From the NCBI GenBank assembly GCA_001510575.1, contig LNGK01000006.1:2165565-2229564 (forward strand): 64,000 nucleotides of DNA, given 5' to 3'. The notes under the pieces were generated by a model. The model was not told the origin of the DNA, did no database searches, and saw only the letters and a program-made list of their open reading frames with translations. The DNA is from Knoxdaviesia capensis (lineage: Eukaryota > Ascomycota > Sordariomycetes > Microascales > Gondwanamycetaceae). The position numbers and the translations under genes were made by a program. This document shows, in pieces, positions 46,340-58,200 of this stretch; position 1 is the stretch's first letter, and each line of letters opens with the position of its first letter.

Positions 46340-46546
46340 TTGGGTAGACTGACGGGCAGACCGCACAACTGGAGGGGAAATCGGGGAGACCCCAGGAACA
46401 AAAACGAAGACGACACAGAAGCCGCCGTCTGACATCCTCGTGCAAGCTAGCGATTGAGTCAAGTCATTGTTTCTGTCAAGCCGTTCTGCCACCCGAATTA
46501 CTGGGACGAACTGCCCCCTTCCCTCTTCCCGCTACCTCTAGGGCAA

Positions 46547-46562
46547 GGGGGGGGGGGGGGGG
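46547..46562. repeat. Poly-G run (16 G)
   Basis: Sixteen consecutive G; a C run of about ten lies nearby at 46691-46700. Both are close to the left edge of the Clr5-gene upstream region. Confidence 0.95.
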
Positions 46563-49500
46563 TTTCCAGTCATATAAGCTACACCCCCCAAGACAAGCCT
46601 AAACACCCCGAGAGGTAAAAGAAATTCCCAGAAAGCTGGAAAGGAAAGAGTTTGACAGTACTATCGGTTTTGTTTTTGTTTCTATGCGGCCCCCCCCCCC
46701 GGCTTCGCTCCGTGGCCTACCGGGGGAGGGGGCCATTGCTCTGCATGCACTTGGTATCAGGAATACCGCGAAAAACAGAGAACATCACCACTAGTTCTCG
46801 GTCTCGCGTCTGCCTGGAAGTGCTGCAACGTCACAGTATTGGAGCTACGCTATGCACGCACATGCGGGCTTGGACATGGCGATGAAGACCCAGACCTTAC
46901 GGCTGGGACGGCGCTGCTCGGGGATGAGGATGGCTGCATGGCCTCCGAGGGTCTGCCTTCCTCCGCCCGCAGTGGTATCGTCGCTAGATAGCACAGGCTG
47001 GGTCGAGTGTACAGTAGAGTCCCAGCCAGGTCAGACACCAAAGTAAGACCGGCATGACCTTGTCTCATCTGGTGGTTGGGTGTTGCAAGGGGCCGGACCC
47101 GACAGAATGGCACCTGAACCCAGTTATGTGCCCATTTGGTGGGTACAACCGCCATCACCCATGATGATACTGGGCGTTGGTGATCTCTCATGGTTTTTTG
47201 TGTGGTCAGAGCTGGACAAAACAGTAATATTCTTATATCGGGGCAGTCAAGTGGCTCGGGTCAGCCCGATTCTTTCTTTGAACTTAATTAATGCAATTTT
47301 CTTTTACTAAATCTTTTTTTTTTTCAGCTCCTCCATTCCACCCACCCACCACCCATGAGCAGAAATATGAAATTGCAGCTCCACCAGCGGTGCACTTTCC
47401 GCCTCTAGCTTCCAGTCTTTTGTGTTTGGAAACAATTGAACTTTCGTCTGTTTTCACTTCTTCCGTTTCTGCTGGTCTTGGTATTCAGTGCCCTCTCCCT
47501 CTTACACATTCCGCCTGCTCCGGTCGGTCCCGAATCCACCGGTGTTCGTTCCGTGAGTACTTCCCAACGACCATTGTATCTCTCCCAGCTGCGTTTACTT
47601 TCCCACCAGCCGAGAGCTCGTATTCCCCGTTCAGCCCTTTGCTTTACTCCACCTGTCTACGGTGCAAAATTCCCCCATGTCCAAGGTGTTTAAGCCAGGG
47701 AGATCTGTGCCGCCGGCCCCGATCGCATCGCCATCAACTTCCCCCAGCTTTCTCCTACCGCCATTTTTTTCTGCTTTAATTGTCAGTGACACCGATGTGA
47801 TTTCGTCCTAATCCGATCAGATCCCCGTTCAACCTGATTCCGATATCTACTGTAGTCTGGGTGCCTTTTTTGGCCTTTCGGTCAGAAACCAAGATAAACC
47901 CTTTTCTTTTCCCCTGGTCCTCCCGGGATCCTCCCGTCACAGCCTCAACTGGCGTTTGGCCGTTCCCATTGGTCGGGGGGCGGGGCTTATGGTATCCACT
48001 CCAGATAGCCTTACTTTATTCACTGCTTCTTTCATTTCTTTCCTCCCTACTCGATCTCTCGATTTGCGTCCGTGAGGTGATTGTTGTGTCTCTATGGTCT
48101 TGAGTGTTCCTGGCTTTATTTTATTATTTCATTTTTTGAATTTTTTTTTCTTCATCCTTGATCCCCCTCGTTACCCCCCTCCCCTCCTGGTCAGGGTTTC
48201 TGGCCGTGCTTTCTTTTTCGTCGTGCGCTCGGAGCCACGATCTCGTCGTCGGTTTATGCTGTGCTGTTGATTTTCCCGTGTATGGATGCTGGTCGGTCTG
48301 CTCGCCACACTATCCGAACAGCAAGAAGCGTCAAATTGATCGCCACGGTGACCCTTAGTCGCCTGTCCTTCTCACAGGTCTACGTTCAAGCTTGTAATGC
48401 ACGGTCTTGACAATCCTCTCTGCCCGTTTACTCATTCTGTACGTCTCCGCTTTCACTTCTACTGATCGCTACATCTGTTTGTGTCCCCGGTTTCGGGCAT
48501 CTGGTTGAGCATGCCCTTGGCCAAGTTGATATTCCCCCTCATCCGAGTTAACCTGGCACGATTTTCTGCCATATGCTGGTCATGCAGTGTGGTATTCCCC
48601 AGGTGGAAGGTCTCCAAAAGCCTTACATCCTCTCCCCCCGTCCCCCTGCCCCCCTTTCTCCCCCCCTAAGGTCAGGTGTTTGTACTCACTAGTCACCTTG
48701 CTTCTCCTGGTTTTGACACGTCCGATATTCTCCGGTACCCGTCCACACGCTCACCGGCTCTGACACTGGCAGCACTGTGTGGCATCTGCCCCAAACAAGC
48801 TTGGGGGTTGTCGACCTGGACAGAAACTCTAGCACATCTCTATGCCGGATGTGCTGGCTTCCGTAAGGCTTCGTGTACGTGTACGTGCATTCACTGGTAA
48901 GTTGTCGCTTAGCCACTCCTCTTCCCCCTTCTCCTGCTCCCCCACCTTGATACTTGCCTTTGTTGTTTGTCCTTTCGTTACTGCCCTAGCCCCCCACGGC
49001 AAGCTGCTGGTTGAGAGTCGACACAGTGTACCTGCTTAGATGTGGGCTGGTACAACCGAACGAGGAAAGTGTACCTGTTTATATACGGGCTGGCACAACG
49101 GAACGAGGAACTGATGAACACATGCTCTCGTCTCCCTCCGGCTTTCTCCTATCATTCCTTCAATCACCTCCTTTCTTTGTCTTTCCCACTTCTTTTGCTC
49201 TGTCGTCCAACTGCGTGGTACGTCAAACTCTAACTCTTTCTGAACTCCTTGGGCTGGATATTCACAGTTTCTCCTGCACCATACACTGTGAGCTTCAAAG
49301 AACAGACGACTGGTAAACCCAGAGCCATTAACGGGCTGCCCAAGCTCTTGGTACGTCCTTTTGAGGGTAAACTGCACACATACACCAATACATACCACCG
49401 AATCATCCAGTCCAAGCTCCACGGCACACCTGGCGGACACTCCTAATAGGGGTGGGTGGAGGGAGACCCAGGATCGGAATAAAGCGCCTTAAAGGCCATT

Positions 49501-49796
49501 GTCCACAGTCTGACCGTATTACATTTGATATTTCTGGCGTGGCAGCTTGTGGTTATACTGCTACCCTATCGAAAGACTCGCCAGAGTGCCCTCTGCAAGA
49601 CACCCCTCCAATCCCTCCCCTGTTCTGATACCTCTGATTCTACGCAGTTCCGGCCCCATGTTCACCGCTCCTCAAGTACTGCTTCCTCTACTCTCTACAA
49701 CCTCCGGGGAGTCCTGCTTGAACACATCCTCACACCTTGTACATGGCACTCGAATGCATGCACACCCCCAGAGGCCCACCTTCATACACACCCCTA

Positions 49797-49799
<3 letters not shown>

Positions 49800-49837
<38 letters not shown>
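49800..49837. repeat. (AC)19 microsatellite
   Basis: Nineteen perfect AC units lie about 120 bases before the TATA box of the Clr5-domain gene. Confidence 0.95.
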
Positions 49838-49838
<1 letters not shown>

Positions 49839-49954
49839 TTTCCACATTCCTCCATCCCCAGGTCGGGAACTATCTCTTCCCGTGCTAATCCATAATAGGT
49901 ATCCCGAGCTGTCAACAATTTTTCTCTTCCAAGCAAGAGTCTCCCGCGAGTATG

Positions 49955-49960
49955 TATAAA
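49955..49960 (+). promoter_or_regulatory. TATA box (TATAAA) of the Clr5-domain gene
   Basis: TATAAA is followed by a C+T-rich stretch that is typical of fungal start-site regions, and lies 177 bases upstream of the chosen ATG. It overlaps an in-frame ATG at 49960, which argues against translation from that ATG. Confidence 0.55.
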
Positions 49961-50110
49961 TGTCACGGCATCCCCATCATCTTTTCCTTCGACTTGACCC
50001 TTCATCCTATCTCATTCCTTCATTCATTGCCCTCCATTGCATCTTCTTGCGTCAACCGTTTCTCTCGTCGTATCACCCAACAGACTCTACATACCAATCT
50101 TCTTTTATCT

Positions 50111-50122
50111 ATGAATCCCTAA
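50111..50122 (+). promoter_or_regulatory. Three-codon uORF (Met-Asn-Pro-stop)
   Basis: ATG AAT CCC TAA ends 14 bases before the main ATG at 50137, in another frame. If the leader starts downstream of the TATA box this would be inside the mRNA and could reduce initiation at the main start. Confidence 0.5.
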
Positions 50123-50136
50123 CACTTCCCTCCAAC

Positions 50137-52926
50137 ATGCCCTATACAATCCCCTTTGACAACATCCCCATATACTATCCCCTTCACCCGGGCCCGTCCA
50201 TGAATTCTCCAGCGTCGGTCATCAGTGATCCGCTCTCTAGCGACGAAGCCATGGGCTTTACTCCCCCCGGCCCCCTCGATGACCCCAACTTGCTGGACGG
50301 CATGACACTCCACCTAGGCCCGACCACGCTTGCCCCTATGCCCGGCCATTCCCTGCCTGCGACTGTCTCATACCACGGCGATGACCTTGCTTTTTCTGCG
50401 TATCCGTCACTCATGAACGTGTACTCACCTCAAATGTCTGCACATTCTCAGGGCTTTGCCTTCAATAGATACGGAAACATCTCGACCATGGACGACCCCA
50501 AAGCCGCGATCTACCCGCCACCGTCTACGGAGACACACGCTCAGAACTACATGCTCCCCGGCCCGCACATCCCCAGCAAGGTGGAGTGGGAGAAGCATAA
50601 ACAAGAGATCCTGGATTTCTACTACGTCAACAACCAGCCGCTCAAGGATGTTTCCAAATACTTCCAGGACAAGTACATGTGGACTGTAACGTACGTTTTT
50701 CCACCCTCTCCTCTCCTGTTCACCTACGATTCTCAAGTTGATTTATCAAGGCTGTGCCATAACTAACTTTTATGCTTGCCCGTCTTTCCTGTTTCTTTGA
50801 TTAGTGACCGCATGTTCAAGTCCAGATTCAAGAGCTGGGGAGTTCGGAAATACCAGAACCACCGCGAGGGTGGAATCCAGCAACACGTATGGCGCAACGA
50901 AACAGTTCTGGCAGCCAGCCGCGGATCCAGGAAGACCACCGTGGGTGGCAGCCGAAAGAAATCCGCCATGCACATGAACCAGACTGACGACGCCACCTCG
51001 ACCTATCGTCCGGTGGTGTCATCGCCCCCAAACATTGTCACGGTCCGCACCGCCTCGAATGATAACACCGGTGGCCATTCGAGACACAGCAGTGTCACCA
51101 GCAACTCCCAGGGCTCCAGTGCCTGTTCGTCTCCGGAGGAGAACGTGGATATGACCGCACACGACATGCCCACGCCGGTGGCACATACACCACCCGGCGA
51201 ATCAGCCGTCTTCTCCCCCCCGAGATGGCCAGGAGCCCAAGTCTACAATAACTCGGACACCGCCACAAGCCCAATCAGAACTCCCTCTTTGTACCAGGCG
51301 CATCTGGCTCCCATCGCTACGCAGCCCTGGAAGCGTGAGCCCGATACTATGTCTCGGCCGGGGACTGTTCTTTCGCACCGTGGGCCTTCGCCGTTCTCAT
51401 CGGCGTCCACGGGAACGTACGGCGGCGTGGCGTCGCCACGCGATCAGCAAGCTTATTCCGGATTCCGTGAATGCGGCGGTTCGGCCCTTGGCGCTCCTTC
51501 GTTTCTGAAGGATACCGCCAGAAATGGCGGTGGAGTTCCTTCAAATATTGGCCCGCTGCCGAGAATTCTCACCCACGACGAAGAGGCTTTTTCCTCCTCA
51601 GCTGGGCCCGGTAGTGAAGTGAGCCAGTACGTGAAATCCCCCTACATCAAGTCCGAGACGTCTCCTGTGTCCACATCAACAGCCGGTCGTCTGAATATGC
51701 TTCTTTCGCCGCCGCCGGCGTCATTGCCTGCAGCGCCACCGTCGATGGCGGCCGCATCGCCGACGGATAGCCATGGCACAATGACGGATTCTCCCTGGGA
51801 GAGCGATCTCAACGCCATCGCCGACCTGCTTGCCAAGATGATCAAGCAGGCGAGGTGGAGTCTGGAGAAGGACAAGGCGCTGGAGGATCTCGACCAAATC
51901 ACCAAGATTGTATACCCGGAGGGTCTGCTGCGCAGCAAAGTGCTGCGCTACGCGACGGAAGTGGAGAGAGTCAAGAACTCGACCAGTCTGCGCGAGGCCG
52001 TCGACACCCTCATGGCCGAGTTCCACCCGGTGATGATGCCGGGCATCATCGGCATCCTGCGGCAGGTGCAGAGCAGCGGGGTGCGCGAGTTCCTGGTGTC
52101 GTACCTCTCGGCCGAGTCGCTGAAGAAGAAGGGGCCCGGCGACTACCTGACCGACATCCTGCAGAAGATCGAGTGGATGTGGCGGTCGATGGAGGAGATG
52201 AGCGCGTCGCAGCAGGACTTTAGCATGACGGTGACTCGGCTGTGCCAGGCGACGTCGCAGGCGGTCGAGGCCGTGTTTCCGGACTACCCGGTGCACTGCA
52301 CGTACATGCTGGCGGCGGTGATGGTGCCGGAGTCCGAGAAGGCGCTGACGAAGCTGCTGCAGTACCTGGAGCAGCAGCAGGAGATGTACCAGCTGGCGAT
52401 GCAGCGCGGCCCGCTGGGCGCGAAGGTGCAGGCGGGGCTGGAGACGCTGATGATGGCGTACATCGTGGCGGGCTGCTACGCGAAGATGCGGACGGTGAGC
52501 GACATGGCGACGGAGCTGATTGCGAGCGGCCGCCGCACGCTCACGCAGCTGGTGGGGCTGACGCGCGACCGGGACGAGTTCGCGCGGCAGTACCGCAAGG
52601 CGGTGTTCTACCGCGCGCGCTTCTCGCGGCTGGAGATCGAGATCAGCATGGCGTGCCGCAACTGGGCCGAGCTGGTCGAGGCCGCCGAGCGCTGCAACGC
52701 CGAGTACCGCGAGTGGTGCGACATCAGCTGGACGCGGACGGCCGTGTCGCGGTCGTTCCTCGACCAGCTGGCGCGCGCGCTCGAGGAGCACGCGCAGTAC
52801 ATGGACGACCAGAGCCCCGAGACGTGTGCCGAGCTGGGCCGCATTATCGGGCTGTGCCAGAAGCCGCTTGCGCATGTTGCGAATGCGGTGCCGGTTGTGC
52901 ACCCTGTGCATCATGATGTGCAGTGA
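50137..52926 (+). CDS. Clr5-domain protein, putative regulator
   Basis: The protein carries a Clr5 domain, a fungal N-terminal or internal module named after S. pombe Clr5 (heterochromatic silencing) and common in uncharacterised filamentous-fungal proteins. Exons are 50137-50690 and 50805-52926, with one 114-base intron, giving 891 residues. The Clr5 domain spans about 147-205 and crosses the intron: KVEWEKHKQEILDFYY, LKDVSKYFQDKY, then DRMFKSRFKSWGVRKYQ. Residues about 210-530 are Ser/Thr/Pro-rich and disordered. Residues about 550-885 are mainly helical, Ala/Glu/Leu/Arg-rich and much more GC-rich in codon third positions than the front half. An in-frame ATG at 49960 would add 59 residues of UTR-like sequence and is rejected. 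Target genes and DNA binding are unknown. Confidence 0.87.
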
Positions 52927-55213
52927 TGCTTTGGTCTCGCGCCAGCATGGGGGGGTCTCATGAAATGAAAATGATACATGAAAAGGGGGAAGTCAGGACT
53001 GGGACGCAGGGCTTTGTCTAGTTTTTTTTATCGTTTTATTTTCTTTTACGGGTTGTTGCTTGAGGTTTTTCTGTTTTATTTCTTTTGATTTTTTTGACTC
53101 TTGGTTTATGTGTTGATGGCTCTTTTCACTGTTTTGTTAATTTTGTATGACCCCCTTTAATGATCACAGCTATAGTTCACGAAGTACAGTTTAGAATACG
53201 GAGAGAGACAGAGAGAGACAGAGAGAGAGAGAAGACAGAGAGTTGTTAATTCACAGAGATGATTTCATAGACACAATCTGATGATAGAGAGTGTGACTTT
53301 TCTTTTTCGTTAGGAAATGCTTGGTTCGTTGAATGATATTGGAATTTTTCAACGACCGGCCGGAGGAGCGCGGTGATACATAAACATGTGCGTTTTGATA
53401 GAAATATGAGGTGCGTACTGTCGAATGCAACTTGAATACCTTTTTCAAATCCCCGGTGAAGCTAAGAGACGTCCCAGTTCTTGACGACCAGATAGCCACG
53501 AGGCCCCAACCCTAAGGGACCCTAATTTAAGTGAAGCCCTCCCCGCTTTTGGCCTAGGCTCAGCGGTGCGGCTGTGCCAGCAAATGAGGCATCCAGGCCG
53601 AAATCCTTAGCACACAAGAGCTATCGAAGGGCTCCCCAAACTCCCGGAGTTTGCTTTCGGGTTGCGGTTTAGGTTCGAGCAGCCGTTTCGCTGTTTGCCT
53701 TTGGCTCTGCCCGGCCTGACGCCTCGGGGTGACACAGACCGGACTCTTAAGCTATGATAACTAGTGATTGGGGGGACGCGTGTTACGAACACGGTTCTGC
53801 CGGGGGAACTTGTTTCTACAGGCATTCACACCTGGTTTTAGGAGGGTAGTACACGGAGTATACACGTCTGGAGAGAATGTCGACACGGGCTCCACCACGG
53901 AGGAGGGGGTAGCGGATGATTATTGGTGCTTCGGCCGAGGTTTACAGCGTCAGATCCTTGAATACGTCCACACTGCATTGCGGGGACTGGGAAAATGCGG
54001 GCAGCCAGACATGGAGCCGGGGAGAAACTGGCTGTCTGTACGACGTTGGCCGTTCCACGGCTGGTGAGCTAGCAAATGAGAAGGCGGCATCGCGGACGTG
54101 GGACACCAGTGATCCTTGAAAATCAAAGTCCATAAGTAAGTAGTATCCCGAGTGGGATTGGAGGCGATCTTGCGGGGCGTCACTGAAGCCCACATGGACG
54201 CCCTACAGAGAGTCCCTGTAAGCCCTGCATGTTCCCGTCTTCTCGCTTTTGCCTGTGGCTTGTTTGCTTTCTCGCGACTTTCCCCTTCCAAATTCGGTTG
54301 GGGCTGGGAACCAGAGACAAACACACCAAGCCAAGAGCCGTGGGCAGTGCACACAGCCGAAGACCAGCACAAGAAGCCAGACGTCGTGACTTTCACACAG
54401 GACATCAAGAGCCAGACCGAACTGAGGGTGTGCTAAGCTGCAATGACCGTTAGAGGCGTTTGCCGCGTCCATCTCTCGCTCTGTCCATATGTCCCGCCAG
54501 CAATCAAACCCCTGGCGGAGCCCTCTTGGAGAGGCTGTTGGCTGTGGCGGTCCCAACCGAAGCTAGACCGGAGCGGCTTGGGAGGGGGCCTGGGCATTGA
54601 GACCGTGAACCCTGTGCCCCGAAAGAAATCTACGATGGGGGCAGCAGGGAAACAGCAACACAGCTCAGCCGCCGCTGGTCAAGGCAGCAGGATAAACTCC
54701 CGGATTTAAACAGCTGCCTGAACAGGAGGCCGCCTGCAGCGTCGCAACAACGGAGCGGTTCTGTAGGTGTGACCGACACTTCCACGCCGGGCCTCGACCG
54801 ACCTGTCAGCTTTGTTTGCTTGGCTTGCGCGTCCCTGTACCACTGTTGGACGTCTTGTTTGGTCCTTACGACTTGCAATGTGGGTGGCACCTATCACGGC
54901 CGGAGAGAGTGAATGAGGGGTAGTGGTGGGTAGGGCTGGAGTAATGTGAGATGGGATCCTTTGAAAACTACTTAATCCTCGACATCTCCGTCACTTCGAA
55001 CACAATTCCTCTTCTTCATCCATCATCTTCACATCATCACAATCATTGCCATCCTGTACCCAGTCAGCTTCGTGGGACTTCATACTCCGTTATCTGCCTC
55101 GAACCAACCCTAACTCGGTCATATATCTCGATCCAGCCCAATTGGCGCCAACCCTAACACACCAACAACGCAACAACTCCATCAACACCACCCACACCAC
55201 CCACAATCCCAAC
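52927..55213. other. Intergenic region between Clr5-domain and vWA genes
   Basis: No gene is supported. A T-rich 3' UTR-like stretch follows the Clr5-domain gene to about 53160, then a GA/CAGA tract at 53200-53240. AACCCTAA boxes occur at 53508-53525, 55106-55114 and 55150-55158. A 68-codon uORF (54951-55157) lies ahead of the vWA gene, in the C+A-rich leader. The rest (53250-54900) reads as non-coding. Confidence 0.5.
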
Positions 55214-58200
55214 ATGTATCGCTCCTCTGGCAGAAGATACAACGACCGCCACATCTGTGGCCTGTACCATGTCGCCTCTTCTGTCCGGAAGTACCTTCCC
55301 CAGCTCAAGCTCTCGGCCCATACTCACATTGTTTCGTCCACCAGCCGCACCACGCTCACGCAGCTGTTTGAAAACACCAGCGAGAACGAACTGGAGCAAG
55401 TCAACTATGCATTCCCCCTCTACGACGGCGTCAGTGTGGTGGCCTTCACCATCACCATTGGCTCCCGCGTCATCACCGGCGTCGTGAAGGAGCGCCAGCA
55501 GGCCCGGAAAGACTACTACCAGGCCGCAGCCCGCGGAGAGACGGCCGGGCTGCTTGAGCAGGTGTCGACTTCCTCCGATGTGTTCACGACCTCGGTGGCG
55601 AATGTGCCGGCCGGCGCCGTGGTTTCCGTCAAGATTGTCTACCTGGGCGAGCTGAAGCACGATGCCGAGGTCGACGGCCTCCGCTTCACCATCCCGACCA
55701 CCATTGCGCCCCGCTACGGAACGTCCCCGGCCGAGCTGCAGAAGGTCAACACAACCACTGGTGGCGGGATCGAAATGACCGTTGATATTGAGATGCCAGC
55801 TGGCTGCCATATTCGGTCGGTGCAGTCGCCATCACACCCGCTGTCGGTGTCGATCGGAACGACGTCTCTGTCGCCGGCATCGGCTGAGCCGTCCCTTCTC
55901 AAAGCTTCCGCCACTTTCACCACCGGCACAGTTGAGCTGGAGAAGGACATCATCGTCCAGGTTGTGGCCAACGGCCTCGGATCCCCGACTGCCGTGCTCG
56001 AGACCCACCCCACCATTCCCAACCAGCGCGCGCTCATGGCCACGCTGGTCCCCCAGTTCTCCCTCAAGGCCCAGCGGCCGGAACTCGTCTTCCTGTGCGA
56101 CCGCAGCGGCAGCATGGCTGATAAGATCACCAACCTCAAGTCAGCCCTGCAGATCTTCCTCAAGTCAATCCCCTTCGGTTCCACGTTCAACATGGTCAGC
56201 TTTGGCTCCAACCATTCTTCGTTGTGGCCAAAGTCTCGTTCATACAGCGAGGAATCCGTGGCCGAAGCATTCCGCTATGTTGATACCTTCGATGCAAACC
56301 TTGGTGGCACTGAGATCTATCGCCCAATGCAGTTCGCCATCAATAACCGATACACCGACATCAACCTGGAGGTCTTCCTGCTGACCGACGGCGAAATCTG
56401 GGACCAGCATCGCCTGGTGCAGCTGGTTGCCGGAGCTGTCAAGACATCCGAAGACGCCATTCGGGTCTTCACCCTGGGTATTGGCAGCGGCGTTAGCACC
56501 TCGCTGATTGAAGGTGTGGCGCGCGCCGGAAACGGATTCTGTCAGACTGTGGGCGACAACGAAAAGATGACCAACAAGATCGGCCGCATGCTCAAGGGCG
56601 CCCTGTTGCCGCACATCTCCGACTACCGGCTCGAGGTCAAGTATGCAGCCGAAGACGACTGGGTGGAAATCACCGAGAAGTTTACCGATGCCATCTCGAT
56701 CAGCTCCGAGACGACCGCCGTTTCGGCCCCGGACAAGACCAGCGCCGACAGGTTCGTCGGCAAGGTCATTTCGCTGTTTTATCCGGCCTCTGAAAATCAG
56801 GATGATCAGAAGCTGCAGGATCCGGACACCAAGGATGACCACCTGCCCCTTGTGGAGACGCCTAAAGTCATCCAGGCGCCGTCGAAGATCCCGGCGCTGT
56901 ACGCCTTCAACCGGACCACTGTGTATCTGTTGATGGGTGAGACGAGTGCAGCCGCCAGCCGCACGCCCACGTCGGTGATCCTCCGCGGCACCTGTTCCGA
57001 GGGCGACCTCGAGCTTGAGATCCCCGTGACCGTGCTGGACACCCCCGCCAGCACCATCCACCAGCTGGCCGCCAAGAAGGCCGTGGTCGAGCTGGAAGAA
57101 GGCCGCGGCTGGCTTCCGGAGGCGAAGCTGGAGAACGGGGACAAGATCTCCGTCAAGCACGCTTCGCGGCTCCAAGACATGGTTGAGCGCGAGGCTGTGC
57201 GGCTCGGAGTCAAGTTCCAGATTGCGGGCAAGTGGACTTCGTTTGTCGCCGCGCAGAAGAAGGACGAGGAGAAGGAAGCTGCTGCGATGCGTGCCGGTGG
57301 TGCTGCGGCGGAGTCTACCGAGAAGAGTAGCGGCGCCATTGCGTTTATGGCGGATGAAGACGATACAGTGGAAGAATTGCAAGACTTCATTGAGCCTCCG
57401 TCCCCGCCCGCAGCGAGCCCCGTCGTTGCGTCGCTCGCCGCACCGGCCCGAAACTTCACCTCCGCCAGATCTAGAGTCTTGGGAGGAGGCGATGCAAGCC
57501 GGGCCGACGGAAGCGCCTACCCAGTCCTGCATAGCAGCAACCAGATCAGCCCCCCGAGCCCTTTGGCCGCGCCGGCGCCCGCGCCCTTTTTGCTGGCGGA
57601 CTCCGACGATGCCTCTCTAACCAAAAGCCCGACATTCACCCTCCCCAGCGCCAGTGGCTTCTACCAGGCCGGTTCTCTTCTGCCACTTGGTGGGGAAGCC
57701 CGCTCGCTTGACACACGGACGATCTCTTCGACCTCTGCCGGTGTTCCTCCGCCGCCGCCATTTGCGGAGGCGCGTTCGCTCGACACACGGACCATCTCTT
57801 CTGCCCCTGTGCCCGCCATGAACTTCCTGATTGGCGCCGGCTTTCAGCGTAATACGCCGTCGATGGTTCCCAAGGCCGCCGCCGCTGGCGCCGCCGCCGA
57901 GAGGGAACAGTCCGCGACGACCCCGCTCTCGCACGACCCTGTGGTGGCCCTCGCCACCCTGCAGGGATTCGCCGGCAGCTGGAGCTTCTCCCCGGCCGTG
58001 GTGGGCCTGATCAAGGCCGCCACTGTCGCTGCTGTGCGCAGCGGCGTGCCCGGCTTCTCGAACGACCAGCTCGCCACGGCAACGGTGATCGCGGTGCTGC
58101 AGAAGCGGTTCGCCGGCGAGCGCGACGCGTGGGACATGGTCACGGAGAAGGCTCACGACTGGCTCGTGCAGCAGCTCGGGTCGGAGCAGGCGGCGGATGC

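Larger units (their letters stand above)
37657..46500. other. Gene-poor region, right of assembly gap
   Basis: No gene is supported. It holds a 28-base C run, CA tracts at 39339-39356 and 41182-41203, a CT tract at 40979-40998, a long GA tract at 44581-44629, a TA tract at 46320-46339 and a double TTAGGGTT box at 40713-40726. A locally AT-rich patch spans about 45060-45560. Frames of 200-230 codons (for example 40669-41364 and 42088-42762) read through T and CT runs and look spurious. Confidence 0.5.
46501..49950 (+). promoter_or_regulatory. Long upstream region of the Clr5-domain gene
   Basis: No gene is supported. From about 47285 on the + strand is strongly pyrimidine-rich, beginning with a T tract and CAG at 47317-47328 that resembles a splice acceptor. 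An inverted CCAAT (ATTGG, 47968-47972) directly followed by a GC box (about 47974-47987) looks like a promoter element. A CA tract lies at 49800-49837. Distal promoter, non-coding transcript or alternative 5' exons are all possible. Confidence 0.45.

Noticed and set aside
49960..50136. 59-residue N-terminal extension of the Clr5-domain protein
   Set aside because: The ATG overlaps a TATA box and the sequence is Leu/Ser/Phe/His-rich UTR-like translation; the MPYTIPFDN start looks natural.
51721..52914. 397-codon open frame on the - strand
   Set aside because: It is antisense to the GC-rich second half of the Clr5-domain gene and consists of Arg/His/Leu-rich sequence with no domain.
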